From NCBI GenBank assembly GCA_964511075.1, contig CAZEDM010000005.1, forward strand, positions 1-64,000: a stretch of DNA of 64,000 nucleotides, written 5' to 3'. Shown in pieces: positions 7,719 through 16,261 of this stretch (its first letter is position 1; the number at the start of each line of letters is the position of its first letter). The notes under the pieces were generated by a model. That model was not told where the DNA came from, searched no databases, and saw only the letters and a program-made list of their open reading frames with translations. This stretch comes from CAZEDM01 sp964511075 (GTDB lineage: Bacteria > Zixibacteria > MSB-5A5 > RBG-16-43-9). The position numbers and the translations under genes are program-made.

Positions 7719-9194
7719 TTACCGAGCCAGTAGCTTTTCAATCTTTTCAGACACCATCCCTGCAGCTTCATCGTAATTAGCCATCACCGCCACGGTATAA
7801 CCGTTATCCAGATACATATCCAGGATCGCATTGATACCCGGTGCTCCTCCCCCGTGTCCCACAATTCGCTGACCGATTACCGTTCGATCCCCGAAAAGAT
7901 AAGCATACATAACCCCAGGGCTTCTTTCTGTCTTGCCCGTGGTTAACATATCAAAAGATTTTTTGCTGAGGAGCTTATTGTTGCGCAGGGCGATATCGAA
8001 TCTCAACAGGTCCTCGACCGTGGAGTATCCGCCTCCTGCCGGACCTCCTTTGATGGCGTGAAGGAAAAGATTATTGCGCCATTGACCTCCTGGATTGGGT
8101 GTCCCATCATAGTTTATCTTGGTGTAGCCGATAGCCAGATTCGGCACATCCATATCCACCTCGTAGCAATCGGAATTGATCATACCGGCTGGCTTGTAGA
8201 TATGTTCCCTGATGTAATCATAATAGTCCTGCCCGGTGACCTTCTCTATAATCATCCCCAGAACGATGGGACCGGAATTGCTGTAATGAAAATCCGAGCC
8301 CGGCTCGAAGAGCAGGGTATCATCGAAGATCAGGTCTGCGTATTGGCTTACGGTCTTAATCTCCCACCAGTGGGAATCGAACATCTCCTCCCAGTAATCC
8401 TGCATCCCGGAAGTGTGGGTCAAAAGATGATGTATGGTCACTTTCTCGGCGATCTCCTTGCGGGGAATGTCTGGCAGGTATTTACCCACAGTGTCATTCA
8501 AAGAGATTTTACCCTGTTCCACCAGCTGCATAATGGCTACCCCGGTGAACATCTTGTTCATCGAGCCTAAGTTGAATTTGGTATCGAGCTTGTTGGGGAC
8601 ATCGTACCGCTTGCAAGCCAGTCCATATACCCGGGTATAGAACGGCTTTCCATCTTTGGCAATCAGCACCGTACCGGAAAAGCGGTCTTTTGATACCAGG
8701 TTATCCAGATAGCGGTCAAGGAAATCGATTATCTGTTTTTCTGTCAGGTTTCCTGTCGGTACTTCAAACCCGGGTTCCTCTCCTGGCCGGACAGATAAGT
8801 GATTCAGCTTATGCGGAGGTAGAGTATCAGCCTCCAGCATCAGAACTACCCATGCAACTAAAGGACCACTGGGACTCTTGGCTTGCAGCAGAGCAGAAAT
8901 AGAATATTCCTCTGAATTTTCAATCCGATAAAGAGCCACGCCGCCTACATCTGAGTAAACCTGTTTAAAAAAACCAAGACGGCGTTCAAACAGCCCCTCT
9001 TTCTCCTTCCAGTGGTCACGAATGAAATTTTTCCACTGTTCCTCATCCCCGGAATTAAACGCCTTCAAAAGATAGCTCAATAGTTTGCCTGAAGGTGTTT
9101 CGGGGATCTTGGGCGACTTTTGAGCATCAGCGGAAAGGACAAAAGCCAATATTAAGACAAAGAGAACAATAATACGAATTTGTAGCTTGTGCAT
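7719..9194 (-). CDS. Exported serine hydrolase, class C beta-lactamase family
   Basis: This penicillin-binding/beta-lactamase-fold hydrolase is probably a peptidase or esterase; its substrate is not known. A signal peptide (residues 1-24, ending SADA) is followed by an NTF2-like N-terminal region (about 25-150), then the catalytic domain. That domain has the nucleophile motif SMNK in GSMNKMFTG, the YxN equivalent YSN in FHYSNSGPIVLG, and HGGGAPG as the third element. The GKPFYTRVYG strand typical of the family is also present. AAAGGAGGAAAT precedes the ATG. It is transcribed alone, away from a 315-base spacer. Confidence 0.9.
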   Translation of the reverse strand: MHKLQIRIIVLFVLILAFVLSADAQKSPKIPETPSGKLLSYLLKAFNSGDEEQWKNFIRDHWKEKEGLFERRLGFFKQVYSDVGGVALYRIENSEEYSISALLQAKSPSGPLVAWVVLMLEADTLPPHKLNHLSVRPGEEPGFEVPTGNLTEKQIIDFLDRYLDNLVSKDRFSGTVLIAKDGKPFYTRVYGLACKRYDVPNKLDTKFNLGSMNKMFTGVAIMQLVEQGKISLNDTVGKYLPDIPRKEIAEKVTIHHLLTHTSGMQDYWEEMFDSHWWEIKTVSQYADLIFDDTLLFEPGSDFHYSNSGPIVLGMIIEKVTGQDYYDYIREHIYKPAGMINSDCYEVDMDVPNLAIGYTKINYDGTPNPGGQWRNNLFLHAIKGGPAGGGYSTVEDLLRFDIALRNNKLLSKKSFDMLTTGKTERSPGVMYAYLFGDRTVIGQRIVGHGGGAPGINAILDMYLDNGYTVAVMANYDEAAGMVSEKIEKLLAR

Positions 9195-9509
9195 ATTTCC
9201 TCCTTTTTATTAAGCTATAGAACCTCTGCGGGCTAAATCTTACCCTTACTAATACATAATTACACAAATAAAATAGATTAAGTTCCAAAATTGTAAATAA
9301 TTTTTGAAAGTTATTTTGTGTTGTTCAAATACTATATGGGGGCTAACTATAAAATGATTATATACTTTGGAGATTTGAATTTATATTCGTTAAGCTCCTT
9401 ATACTCTTATCGGCCGTTTTTCCAATGAGCAAGTATTCTCCAGAATTGCTTAACAGGCCCGGACGGGGAATGTTTACAAGAGATATAGAGTAGCTATCAA
9501 ATTTATACC
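9195..9509. other. A+T-rich intergenic spacer
   Basis: No gene or stable RNA is visible in these 315 bases. On the minus strand, TTTACA and TATTTT separated by about 16 bases could drive the serine hydrolase gene. The part next to 9510 lies downstream of the TonB receptor gene, and I see no convincing terminator there. Confidence 0.5.
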
Positions 9510-11318
9510 TTACCGATTTATCTTAAAACCAACAGAGAAGCTTCTCTGGGGCATCTGGTAAACCCCGGAGCCGCTGGGAAGGTCAACGTAAACCTGATAC
9601 GGTTCATCCAGGATATTTTCCACTCCCGCGAAAAGCTCAAAGTAGCTGGTAATCTTATAGGACAACTTGGAATTCAACACAAAAAACTCATCCAGCTTCT
9701 CCTGATGATGGTCTTTGGCATAATAGTTCCAGACATACTGACCGTCTAAGGATAGGGAACCTTTGGCTGAATGGAGCCTTATTTTCAGACTGAGCTTATC
9801 CTCTGGCCTGCCCTGGGTTTTACCCTGGGTGTCCAGGTGTGAGTAGTAGACCTGCCCGTTCAGCTTATACTCTTCCAGACGGGCTCCTGCTTCTACACCT
9901 TTGAAATTAAACTTGCCGATGTTCTGAAAAAGATACATAGGAGGGGGTACCGGGTTTGTACCTACTTCGATCAGGTTCTCACCCTTCATTATGAAACCAG
10001 TAAGATCCAGGCTCAGCCCGGAAAAGAGTTTTTGATTCATTCCGGCTTCGTAATTCCACACCCTCTCGGATTTAAGTTTCTCGTTTGAAGAGGGGAACAT
10101 GTAAAGCTCATTTATCTGGGGATACCTGAACCCCTGGTTTACTGACAGACGAAGCAAGGTATTGCTGAAAAGGTCAAATACCACCCCCGAATGGGCGGAG
10201 AAACCGTCCCCGCTGATTCCATCATGGTCATATCTTCCACCTAGGCTCAGAAGCAGCCTTTGTAAAAACATCTGCTCATCCTGCAGAAAAACCGAGTATT
10301 GATCCCTGTTCCATTCCCCTTCCGGCTGGCTCAGTCTTTTCCCGTTCAGATACCGCCACCCGGAGCCGACTATCAGATTATTGTTTTCCGAAAGAGTCCC
10401 GTTTACCTGAAGGTCCAGTCCGTAGGTTAAATCTTTTGAATGCCAGCCATCGGAGAAGACATGCTCTCCCCAATTTGAATAGAAGCTGAGTTCCCCTTTC
10501 CAATCCTCTGAGAATTTATTTTCCAGATCAAGGCTTGCCCCTGCTCTTTCGTAATCGTTCCAGGTTCCGGCAGCAGAAGGTAGTGGCTCTTCCTTGTGTC
10601 CTTTGAAATATCTTGCGCTGAAATCCCCGTTCATTTTTTCCGTAAAAAGATACCCCATGTTAAGGGAATATTCCTCACCGTCGTAACCCGAATTATCCAC
10701 GTGTCCACTGCTTTTCCTTTTATCCGCCGTGGCGTAGAAATCGAAATCCTTCAGATTGGCTCCCACCCTCAGACGATTGACATAGGTATCGAATGAGCCA
10801 TAGGAGAAAGTATAATCCGTTTGTGCATCTTTCCCTTTGCTGGTGATTATATTCACCACTCCGCCTAAGGCATCCGAGCCGTAGAGAGCAGAGGAGGGAC
10901 CCCTTACCAGCTCGACTCTCTCCGCATTGCTTAAGGGCAGGGAATGGGTTACCGCACACCCGAAGAGGCTCATCTTCTGCGGCTTGCCATCAATCAGAAC
11001 TGCTATCCTTCTGCCCTGGCTGCCGATCCCCCTTATATCGATATCCGCCCTTCCGAAATCTCCGGTCTTCTGGATGAAAACACCTGGCAGGTAATTCAGA
11101 ACATCTATGGCGTTGTTGGAATTTGACCCCTCGATATCGATCTTGTTCAGGAGACTTATGCTGGCTGAACAATCTCTCAGTTTCGCCATAGATCTTTTTG
11201 CCGTCACGGTCACATCCTCCAGGTAATAGACTTTTAACGAGTCAGCTTTATCTTCGGCTAAAAGCTTATTTATAAAAAAAGCGTATACTAACAGAACCAG
11301 TATTATTTTTACTCTCAT
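9510..11318 (-). CDS. TonB-dependent outer-membrane receptor, probably for nickel
   Basis: This 22-strand barrel-type receptor imports a ligand across the outer membrane using TonB energy. A signal peptide (1-21) is followed by a TonB-box-like EDVTVTAKR, a plug domain (about 45-150, with VLNYLPGVFI, IDIRGIG and RVELVRGPSSALYGSDALGGVVNI split over the plug end), then the barrel ending in Arg after GFKINR. At 602 residues it is a compact BtuB/CirA-like type. It starts 12 bases after the nikR stop, so the two genes form an operon. That context makes nickel, or a nickel chelate, the likely ligand, as for NikR-controlled receptors in Helicobacter. Cobalamin or iron chelates remain possible. No inner-membrane nickel transporter is adjacent. 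Confidence 0.9.
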   Translation of the reverse strand: MRVKIILVLLVYAFFINKLLAEDKADSLKVYYLEDVTVTAKRSMAKLRDCSASISLLNKIDIEGSNSNNAIDVLNYLPGVFIQKTGDFGRADIDIRGIGSQGRRIAVLIDGKPQKMSLFGCAVTHSLPLSNAERVELVRGPSSALYGSDALGGVVNIITSKGKDAQTDYTFSYGSFDTYVNRLRVGANLKDFDFYATADKRKSSGHVDNSGYDGEEYSLNMGYLFTEKMNGDFSARYFKGHKEEPLPSAAGTWNDYERAGASLDLENKFSEDWKGELSFYSNWGEHVFSDGWHSKDLTYGLDLQVNGTLSENNNLIVGSGWRYLNGKRLSQPEGEWNRDQYSVFLQDEQMFLQRLLLSLGGRYDHDGISGDGFSAHSGVVFDLFSNTLLRLSVNQGFRYPQINELYMFPSSNEKLKSERVWNYEAGMNQKLFSGLSLDLTGFIMKGENLIEVGTNPVPPPMYLFQNIGKFNFKGVEAGARLEEYKLNGQVYYSHLDTQGKTQGRPEDKLSLKIRLHSAKGSLSLDGQYVWNYYAKDHHQEKLDEFFVLNSKLSYKITSYFELFAGVENILDEPYQVYVDLPSGSGVYQMPQRSFSVGFKINR

Positions 11319-11330
11319 CCTACTCTCCTC

Positions 11331-11750
11331 TCAGGCTAAATTTTCACCCGTAGTAGCTAAGGTCAGCTTGCCGTATTTTACTCCCCGGGTGCTGATAAGG
11401 CTGTCAGCTATTTTTCTGATATTATTCGATTTGCCCCTTAGGACCACCACCTCCAGACAGTTGTGCTTATCCAGATGAACGTGAAGGGCTGAGATCACGG
11501 AATCGTAGTGCTGGTGCTGCAGGTCGGTCAGGGATTTATCCAGCTCCCGTTTATGATGGTCATAGACCAGGCTGACCGTCCCCACGGTCGTTTTTTCACC
11601 CTGCTCCCATTCCCTCTCCACCAGATACTCCCTGATCAGGTCCCTTATCGCCTCCGAGCGGTTGGCATATCCTCTGAAGGAGATCAGGCGGTCAAAGCGG
11701 GCAAGCAAGCTCTTGGGCAGGGATATTCCGAATCTTATGGTCTGGCTCAC
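11331..11750 (-). CDS. nikR: NikR nickel-responsive transcriptional regulator
   Basis: This is a ribbon-helix-helix repressor with a C-terminal ACT-like metal-binding domain. The N-terminal strand QTIRFGISLP and the helix pair through NRSEAIRDLIREYL bind DNA. VYDHHKREL follows. The nickel-site residues appear as HQHYD and LHVHLDKHNC, the H-x-H-x5-C spacing of E. coli NikR His87, His89 and Cys95, with the upstream His76 equivalent also present. I chose the GTG at 11750 because AAAGGAG lies just upstream and translation then begins at the family N-terminus. A TTG or ATG further upstream would overlap the promoter. It heads the operon with the TonB receptor and probably represses itself and the receptor when nickel is plentiful. 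Confidence 0.93.
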   Translation of the reverse strand: MSQTIRFGISLPKSLLARFDRLISFRGYANRSEAIRDLIREYLVEREWEQGEKTTVGTVSLVYDHHKRELDKSLTDLQHQHYDSVISALHVHLDKHNCLEVVVLRGKSNNIRKIADSLISTRGVKYGKLTLATTGENLA

Positions 11751-11766
11751 GATCTTTTCTCCTTTA

Positions 11767-11793
11767 GTGACACGTTTTTTAAAATCATAACAC
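11767..11793. promoter_or_regulatory. Predicted NikR operator
   Basis: GTGACAC-N13-ATAACAC is an imperfect inverted repeat. It closely fits the GTGTTAC-N13-GTAACAC type of NikR site that I recall from comparative work on other phyla (matches 5/7 and 6/7). It lies 17 bases upstream of the nikR start and covers the -10 box of the nikR promoter, as expected for repression. Confidence 0.65.
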
Positions 11794-11812
11794 CATATTT
11801 GAAAGAAGTCAA
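11784..11812 (-). promoter_or_regulatory. Sigma-70 promoter of nikR-TonB receptor operon
   Basis: Read on the minus strand, TTGACT (11812-11807) and TATGAT (11789-11784) are separated by exactly 17 bases. Transcription would begin near 11777, inside the predicted NikR operator. Confidence 0.75.
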
Positions 11813-11962
11813 GAATAATTTTAAGTCCCATAAAAAGAATTACCCGATATTTTCAGGTGCAGAGAATCCGACTCGATGTTCTCTTGAGAAGAAACAGATT
11901 GCGATTATCGCTATTCCTGCTTATCTTAGCAGAAATTTTGACTATTAGGTTAAGTTATTGAT

Positions 11963-13228
11963 ATGTATAGAAATCAGCTCGTCAGAATTTCAAATTTCAT
12001 AAAAAGCTACGATTACAGGCTCTGGGTGCTATTCTCCGGATGGCTGGTATCTGCTATGGGATTTGCCATGGTCATCCCCTATCTGAGCATCTATTTCCAT
12101 AATCAGATGAAGATCCCCATGAGCCTGGTGGGAACGCTTTTCGGAGCTGCGGCCATAAGCCGTGCACTCCTGGGGCTGATCGGGGGGGACCTCTCGGATC
12201 GACTGGGCAGGGTTAAAATAATGGGGCTGGCGCAGCTCCTGCGGGGATTCGTCTTCCTCTTTATGGCTGTCCTGGCTTATAGAGGAGGGAGTTTTTACCT
12301 CTGGTCCTTGATGGTTATCTTGAACTGGATGTTCGGTGGTTTCTATCAGCCAGTGGCAAATGCCATGGCGGCAGATATTGTGCCCCGGGAGAAAAGGGTG
12401 GAAGCTTACAGCATCCTGCGCATCGGGGGGAATACCGGCTGGGCTATTGGGCCTATGATCGGCGGATTTTTAGCCTCAGCCTCATATCCCCTGCTTTTTG
12501 TGATTGGCGGAATCCTGACCTTCCTTTCATCTGCCCTGATATTTATTTTCCTCACTGAGTCAGTTAAACCTGATCCCTACAAGGAAAAATTCACTTTCAA
12601 GGATCTGGGTAAACTGAAAGCCGACCATCTCTTTTTGCTTTACTGTTCGGTCTCTCTTCTGCTTTTTGTGGTTATTGGCCAGCTGGTCTCAACTATATCT
12701 GTCTTCTCAGTCGATTACGTGGGCATCTCTGAAGCGCAATTAGGTTTTCTTTATACCCTTAATGGCGCTATAGTTATTCTATTCCAGTTACCCGCCTCCA
12801 AGCTTACCCAGTCTAAGATCTTAACCCGCGTCCTTCTCTGGGGAAGCTTAGGGTATTCTGCTGGCTATTTTCTGTTCGGGTTCTCGAACTCCTTTGCCTG
12901 GCTTTTCTTCTGTATGCTGCTTATCTCCTTATCCGAGATCGCAGTCCTGCCAGCCTCTATGGCAATAGCAGCTAACCTTTCCAGGGAGAAACATCACGGA
13001 TTGTATATGGGGGGGTATGGGCTTGCCTATGCTTTAGGCTGGTCATTTGGACCTTTAATCGGGGGGATATTGATAGACCTGTTCAGCAGTATACCTGTTA
13101 TCCTCTGGGGAGTTATCGCTTTTTTAGGACTGGGAGCTGCTTTTGGGTTTAGGTGGCTGGAGAGAAAACTACCCGCCGACGTAATCTCAATTTCCGAGAA
13201 AAGGCCTGGGCAGATAATCAATCAATAA
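11963..13228 (+). CDS. Major facilitator superfamily transporter
   Basis: This 421-residue inner-membrane protein has about 12 predicted transmembrane segments. The MFS loop-2/3 signature is clear in GGDLSDRLGRVKIMG, and a second-half equivalent is weak. It resembles drug:H+ antiporters of the DHA1 type (GNTGWAIGPMIGGFLA resembles motif C). The substrate cannot be told. It diverges from nikR, and its 5' region (11751-11962) holds the nikR promoter on the other strand, so metal-linked export is conceivable but unsupported. It ends at a bidirectional terminator. Confidence 0.88.
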   Translation: MYRNQLVRISNFIKSYDYRLWVLFSGWLVSAMGFAMVIPYLSIYFHNQMKIPMSLVGTLFGAAAISRALLGLIGGDLSDRLGRVKIMGLAQLLRGFVFLFMAVLAYRGGSFYLWSLMVILNWMFGGFYQPVANAMAADIVPREKRVEAYSILRIGGNTGWAIGPMIGGFLASASYPLLFVIGGILTFLSSALIFIFLTESVKPDPYKEKFTFKDLGKLKADHLFLLYCSVSLLLFVVIGQLVSTISVFSVDYVGISEAQLGFLYTLNGAIVILFQLPASKLTQSKILTRVLLWGSLGYSAGYFLFGFSNSFAWLFFCMLLISLSEIAVLPASMAIAANLSREKHHGLYMGGYGLAYALGWSFGPLIGGILIDLFSSIPVILWGVIAFLGLGAAFGFRWLERKLPADVISISEKRPGQIINQ

Positions 13229-13270
13229 ACAGTTGGAAAAGGAAGGCTGGGTTTTTTACTGAAAAAAATT

Positions 13271-13300
13271 AAGGGAAGGGCAATAGAATACCCTTCCCTT
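13271..13300. terminator. Bidirectional terminator between convergent genes
   Basis: A perfect 10-bp stem AAGGGAAGGG / CCCTTCCCTT with a 10-base loop has T-rich DNA on its right (TTCCTTTAT). On the minus strand it is followed by TTAATTTTTTT. It serves both the MFS gene and the PilT gene. Confidence 0.8.
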
Positions 13301-13318
13301 TTCCTTTATCCTTTTATT

Positions 13319-14752
13319 CTACCGGGACTTTGAAGCTATTCTTTGCAAGGTTAATTGTTCCTGCCTTTTTTTCTCCATTAAGGCAGTCAGAACAGCACTA
13401 TCCCTTATCCAGCTGGATGCAGTCTCATAGGAGATTGATTTCCTCTCATACAGATGGAAAATCGAATTGTCCATACTGTGCATATGATCCTGGGCTCCTG
13501 TCTGGATCAGGGAAGGCAGTTGTTCGATCTTCATCTGCCTGATGGTACCTCTGACTGCGGGGGTTCCGATCAGAACTTCGGTAGCAACCGCCAGCCCCTG
13601 ATTATCCCTTCTGGTTAAGAGCTGCTGGCAGATGATACCCCGGATACAGGAGGAAAGCTGTAAGGCTGCTCCCTGTCTCTGGTCGTGAGGGAATATCCCC
13701 AGGATCCTATTGACCGTCTGGGGCGCATCGCTGGTATGCAGGGTGGTCAACACCAGGTGACCGGTCTCAGCGGCAGTCAAGGCAGTAACCATAGTTTCCA
13801 GATCCCTGACTTCTCCGATGAAGATCACGTTGGGGTCCTGTCTCAGAACATGCTTCAAGCCGTGTCTGAATGAATGGGTGTCGGTTCCGATCTCCCTCTG
13901 TTTGATTAAAGATTTTTTGCTGTGGTGAACAAATTCAATCGGGTCTTCCAGGGTGATAACCACTTTCTTAAACTCTTTGTTTATAAGCTCGATCATCGCG
14001 GCAATGGTGGTGCTTTTCCCCACTCCAGCAGGTCCAGAAACTACCACTAATCCCTGATGTTCCCTGGCTAAATCTGCCACCACCGGAGGTAGCCCCAGCT
14101 CTGCAATGCTTTTATCCGGTGGTTTGATCAAACGAAAGGCTGATTCCACGTTCCCCTGTTGAAGATGAACATTAATCCTCCATCTTCCTAATTCAGGAAG
14201 GGAATAGGCAAAATTCAGCTCTTTTATTTTCTCGAAATTGCTGACCTGCTGGGATGTCATAATCGAATAAATTAACCTTTTCACCTCATCTGAGGACAGG
14301 TTTTTATTCCCCAAATTTCTCAAATCCCGATCAATCCTTAAAGTGGGGGGGTGATTTGCTGTCAGGTGCAGATCCGAGGCTTCCCCTTTCACCATCTGCT
14401 CTAAAAGGGGGTAGATGTCGATATTCTCTATCTGCTTTTTTAAAAACTCCTGTGTCTCTGGCTCAAGATGAGTGAAAGCCACACCTATTATATATTGCTC
14501 ATTTCCTCCCTGGGAAAGGTAAATCACCTTGCCGATGACGCTCAAAGGCTCGGAGGCACCGGTAAGATAGAGCTTGATCTCCATACTTGAGCCTATGGAT
14601 AAGGGTATGGGAGAAAGAAACTGCATGCCGGTAGCGGATATATCCCTGGTCCTGGAATTGGTAAAGATCGAGGCATTGCTCGAATCCGGTACCCGGAAAT
14701 CGAAGTTGAAAGTTGTTTTTATTCTCCTGGTATTTCTTTTTTCGGTGTGCAT
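13319..14752 (-). CDS. pilT: PilZ-PilT fusion: twitching-motility retraction ATPase
   Basis: The C-terminal two thirds form a PilT-family hexameric ATPase that depolymerises type IV pili. It shows Walker A GPAGVGKSTT, the Asp box around ITLEDPIEFVH, Walker B region NVIFIGEVRD, and the His box TGHLVLTTLHTSDA. The PilT AIRNLIRE-like segment reads AVRGTIRQMKIEQLPSLIQTG. The first about 110 residues are a PilZ domain with RNTRR (RxxxR) and DISATG (DxSxxG), the residues that bind cyclic di-GMP. Ordinary PilT has no PilZ domain, so this fusion suggests direct c-di-GMP control of pilus retraction (inference). No other pilus genes are nearby. At 477 residues it is longer than stand-alone PilT (about 350). 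Confidence 0.92.
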   Translation of the reverse strand: MHTEKRNTRRIKTTFNFDFRVPDSSNASIFTNSRTRDISATGMQFLSPIPLSIGSSMEIKLYLTGASEPLSVIGKVIYLSQGGNEQYIIGVAFTHLEPETQEFLKKQIENIDIYPLLEQMVKGEASDLHLTANHPPTLRIDRDLRNLGNKNLSSDEVKRLIYSIMTSQQVSNFEKIKELNFAYSLPELGRWRINVHLQQGNVESAFRLIKPPDKSIAELGLPPVVADLAREHQGLVVVSGPAGVGKSTTIAAMIELINKEFKKVVITLEDPIEFVHHSKKSLIKQREIGTDTHSFRHGLKHVLRQDPNVIFIGEVRDLETMVTALTAAETGHLVLTTLHTSDAPQTVNRILGIFPHDQRQGAALQLSSCIRGIICQQLLTRRDNQGLAVATEVLIGTPAVRGTIRQMKIEQLPSLIQTGAQDHMHSMDNSIFHLYERKSISYETASSWIRDSAVLTALMEKKRQEQLTLQRIASKSR

Positions 14753-14995
14753 AGAAACTCCTTCAAAATTTATCTTTTACTCTATTATCGGCAGAATTCG
14801 CAAGTTCAAAACCCTGGAGAAGCTTTATTCTACTGGAATGAAAAGGACAAGCTCAACCTGCCCCTGCGGTATTTTGACCTATTGAGGGATGTCAGGGGTT
14901 ACCCCCTGACATATGTTCGTATGACCTGACTGAAATCAGTTTGAGAAATTCCAGATAAAATCACTCTGCAAAAACAAAAAATCGAAATTTTTTCC

Positions 14996-15023
14996 TTGAC
15001 AAAAAAAATTATCTTATTTTATT
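14996..15023 (+). promoter_or_regulatory. Putative promoter for structured leader RNA
   Basis: TTGACA (14996-15001) with a 16-base A+T-rich spacer is followed by TTTATT (15018-15023). It points to a start near 15030, just before the structured region. The stretch 14753-14995 upstream shows no gene. Confidence 0.5.
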
Positions 15024-15029
15024 GAGAGC

Positions 15030-15213
15030 TAAACGTAGCCTTTTGTCTCAATCTGGAGCCATGTAACTGGAGATGAATAGAATGCAAATGAGAGTTAATT
15101 TAAATTTTTGCACAGGGAGTATTCTGTCCATTCCTATGGGCAAAAGGCTGAAATGAGATAGGCAAAATGGTTATTTAAAACCGTGGCTTATTCAGAGTAA
15201 GCCACGGTTTTTT
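15030..15213 (+). ncRNA. Unassigned structured RNA or leader ending in a terminator
   Basis: The roughly 180-base region between a promoter and the ABC transporter operon folds into nested stems. These are 15037-15045/15141-15149 (AGCCTTTTG/CAAAAGGCT), 15059-15062/15136-15139, 15068-15071/15127-15130, 15075-15079/15120-15124 (GAATA/TATTC) and 15083-15088/15107-15112 (TGCAAA/TTTGCA). TGTCTCA at 15044-15050 can pair with TGAGATA at 15154-15160, making a pseudoknot. A perfect terminator, CCGTGGCTTA/TAAGCCACGG plus six T (15181-15213), closes it. GAGCCATG (15056-15063) can pair with the terminator's left arm, so an attenuator or riboswitch is possible. A free small RNA (6S-like length) is the alternative. 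I match it to no known class. Confidence 0.5.
15181..15213 (+). terminator. Rho-independent terminator before ABC operon
   Basis: A 10-bp perfect stem with loop TTCAGAG is followed by six T residues. It ends only 22 bases before the ABC ATPase start, so it either ends a small RNA or controls read-through into the operon. Confidence 0.88.
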
Positions 15214-15235
15214 AATTTAAATAAAGGATTTAAAG

Positions 15236-16261
15236 ATGAGTTACGCAGTGGAAACTAAGGATTTGACCCGGACCTTCAAGAAAGGTAAAAAGAAGAACAA
15301 CAACAATTCCCAAAAGTCCGGCCTGATAATGGCGCTGGACAATGTCAGCCTGACGGTCAAGACCGGCGAGCTCTTCGGAGTCTTGGGTCCCAATGGTGCT
15401 GGCAAGACCACTCTGATCAAGATACTGGCTACTCTGCTTCTGCCCACCTCCGGCGTTGCGCTGGTGGACAACATCGACGTTGTAAAATACCCGGAGAAGG
15501 TCAGGAAAAAGATAAATATGGTCTCAGGCGGGGAGCATTCCGGATACGGGATTCTGACCGTCAAGGAGAACCTGTGGATGTTCTCCCAGCTATATGGCAT
15601 TCAGAATAAGATAGCCAAACGGAGAATAGATGAGCTTTTAAAACTTCTGGGCATGGAGGATTATGCCAGGCTCAAGATCTCCAAGCTCTCCACCGGTATG
15701 AGACAGAAGATGAATATCATCCGTGGGTTCGTCTGCGAACCGCAGATACTCTTTCTGGATGAGCCTACCTTGGGCCTGGATGTGCAGATCTCCAGGGAGG
15801 TAAGAAGACTGACAAGAAGCTGGGTTAGGGAGAATGAAGATAAAACCATCCTCTTGACCACCCACTATATGGCAGAGGCAGACGAGCTCTGTGACCGGGT
15901 AGCCATAATCGACAATGGGAAGGTCTTAGCCTGCGATTCCCCCTTGAACCTGAAAAAGTCCTTAAAGCAGGATGCGGTCTTTCATATCGAGGTGAGCTTA
16001 ACCTTAAACGACCTGGATGAGTTCAAAAATATTCCCGGAGTTAAAAATTTCGCATATGAGCATAAAACTCATACGGGTACGGGCAGGACTGAGCTGAAGT
16101 TCATCCTGGAAAACGATTCCTATATCTCAAAAGTAACTGAGGTGATGAGCCTTAACGGCTCACAGATTTTGAGCTTATCCAAAGCAGAGCCGAGCTTGGA
16201 GGATGTCTTTGTATCCTTATGCGGAAAGGGATTAGAGGATGAAAACAGATCTCAGAACTAA
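15236..16261 (+). CDS. ABC-2 type exporter, ATP-binding subunit
   Basis: The protein provides ATP hydrolysis for an ABC-2 (DrrA/CcmA-like) exporter. It shows Walker A GPNGAGKTT, signature LSTGMRQKM (Thr instead of the usual Ser/Gly), Walker B ILFLDEPTLGLD, and the switch His in LLTTHYMAEAD. A Lys/Asn-rich insertion sits near residues 16-28, before the first core strand. The C-terminal about 90 residues are the extension found in DrrA-type proteins. AAAGGATTTAAAG precedes the ATG. It overlaps the first permease by 23 bases and heads a four-gene operon. The exported compound is unknown. Confidence 0.93.
   Translation: MSYAVETKDLTRTFKKGKKKNNNNSQKSGLIMALDNVSLTVKTGELFGVLGPNGAGKTTLIKILATLLLPTSGVALVDNIDVVKYPEKVRKKINMVSGGEHSGYGILTVKENLWMFSQLYGIQNKIAKRRIDELLKLLGMEDYARLKISKLSTGMRQKMNIIRGFVCEPQILFLDEPTLGLDVQISREVRRLTRSWVRENEDKTILLTTHYMAEADELCDRVAIIDNGKVLACDSPLNLKKSLKQDAVFHIEVSLTLNDLDEFKNIPGVKNFAYEHKTHTGTGRTELKFILENDSYISKVTEVMSLNGSQILSLSKAEPSLEDVFVSLCGKGLEDENRSQN

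Noticed and set aside
8058..8570. 170-codon plus-strand frame inside the serine hydrolase gene
   Set aside because: It is a shadow of the catalytic domain, and the minus frame carries all three active-site motifs.
15030..15213. Identification of the RNA as 6S RNA
   Set aside because: The length fits, but the large bulge is one-sided and the conserved 6S central bubble is not evident, so I left the class open.
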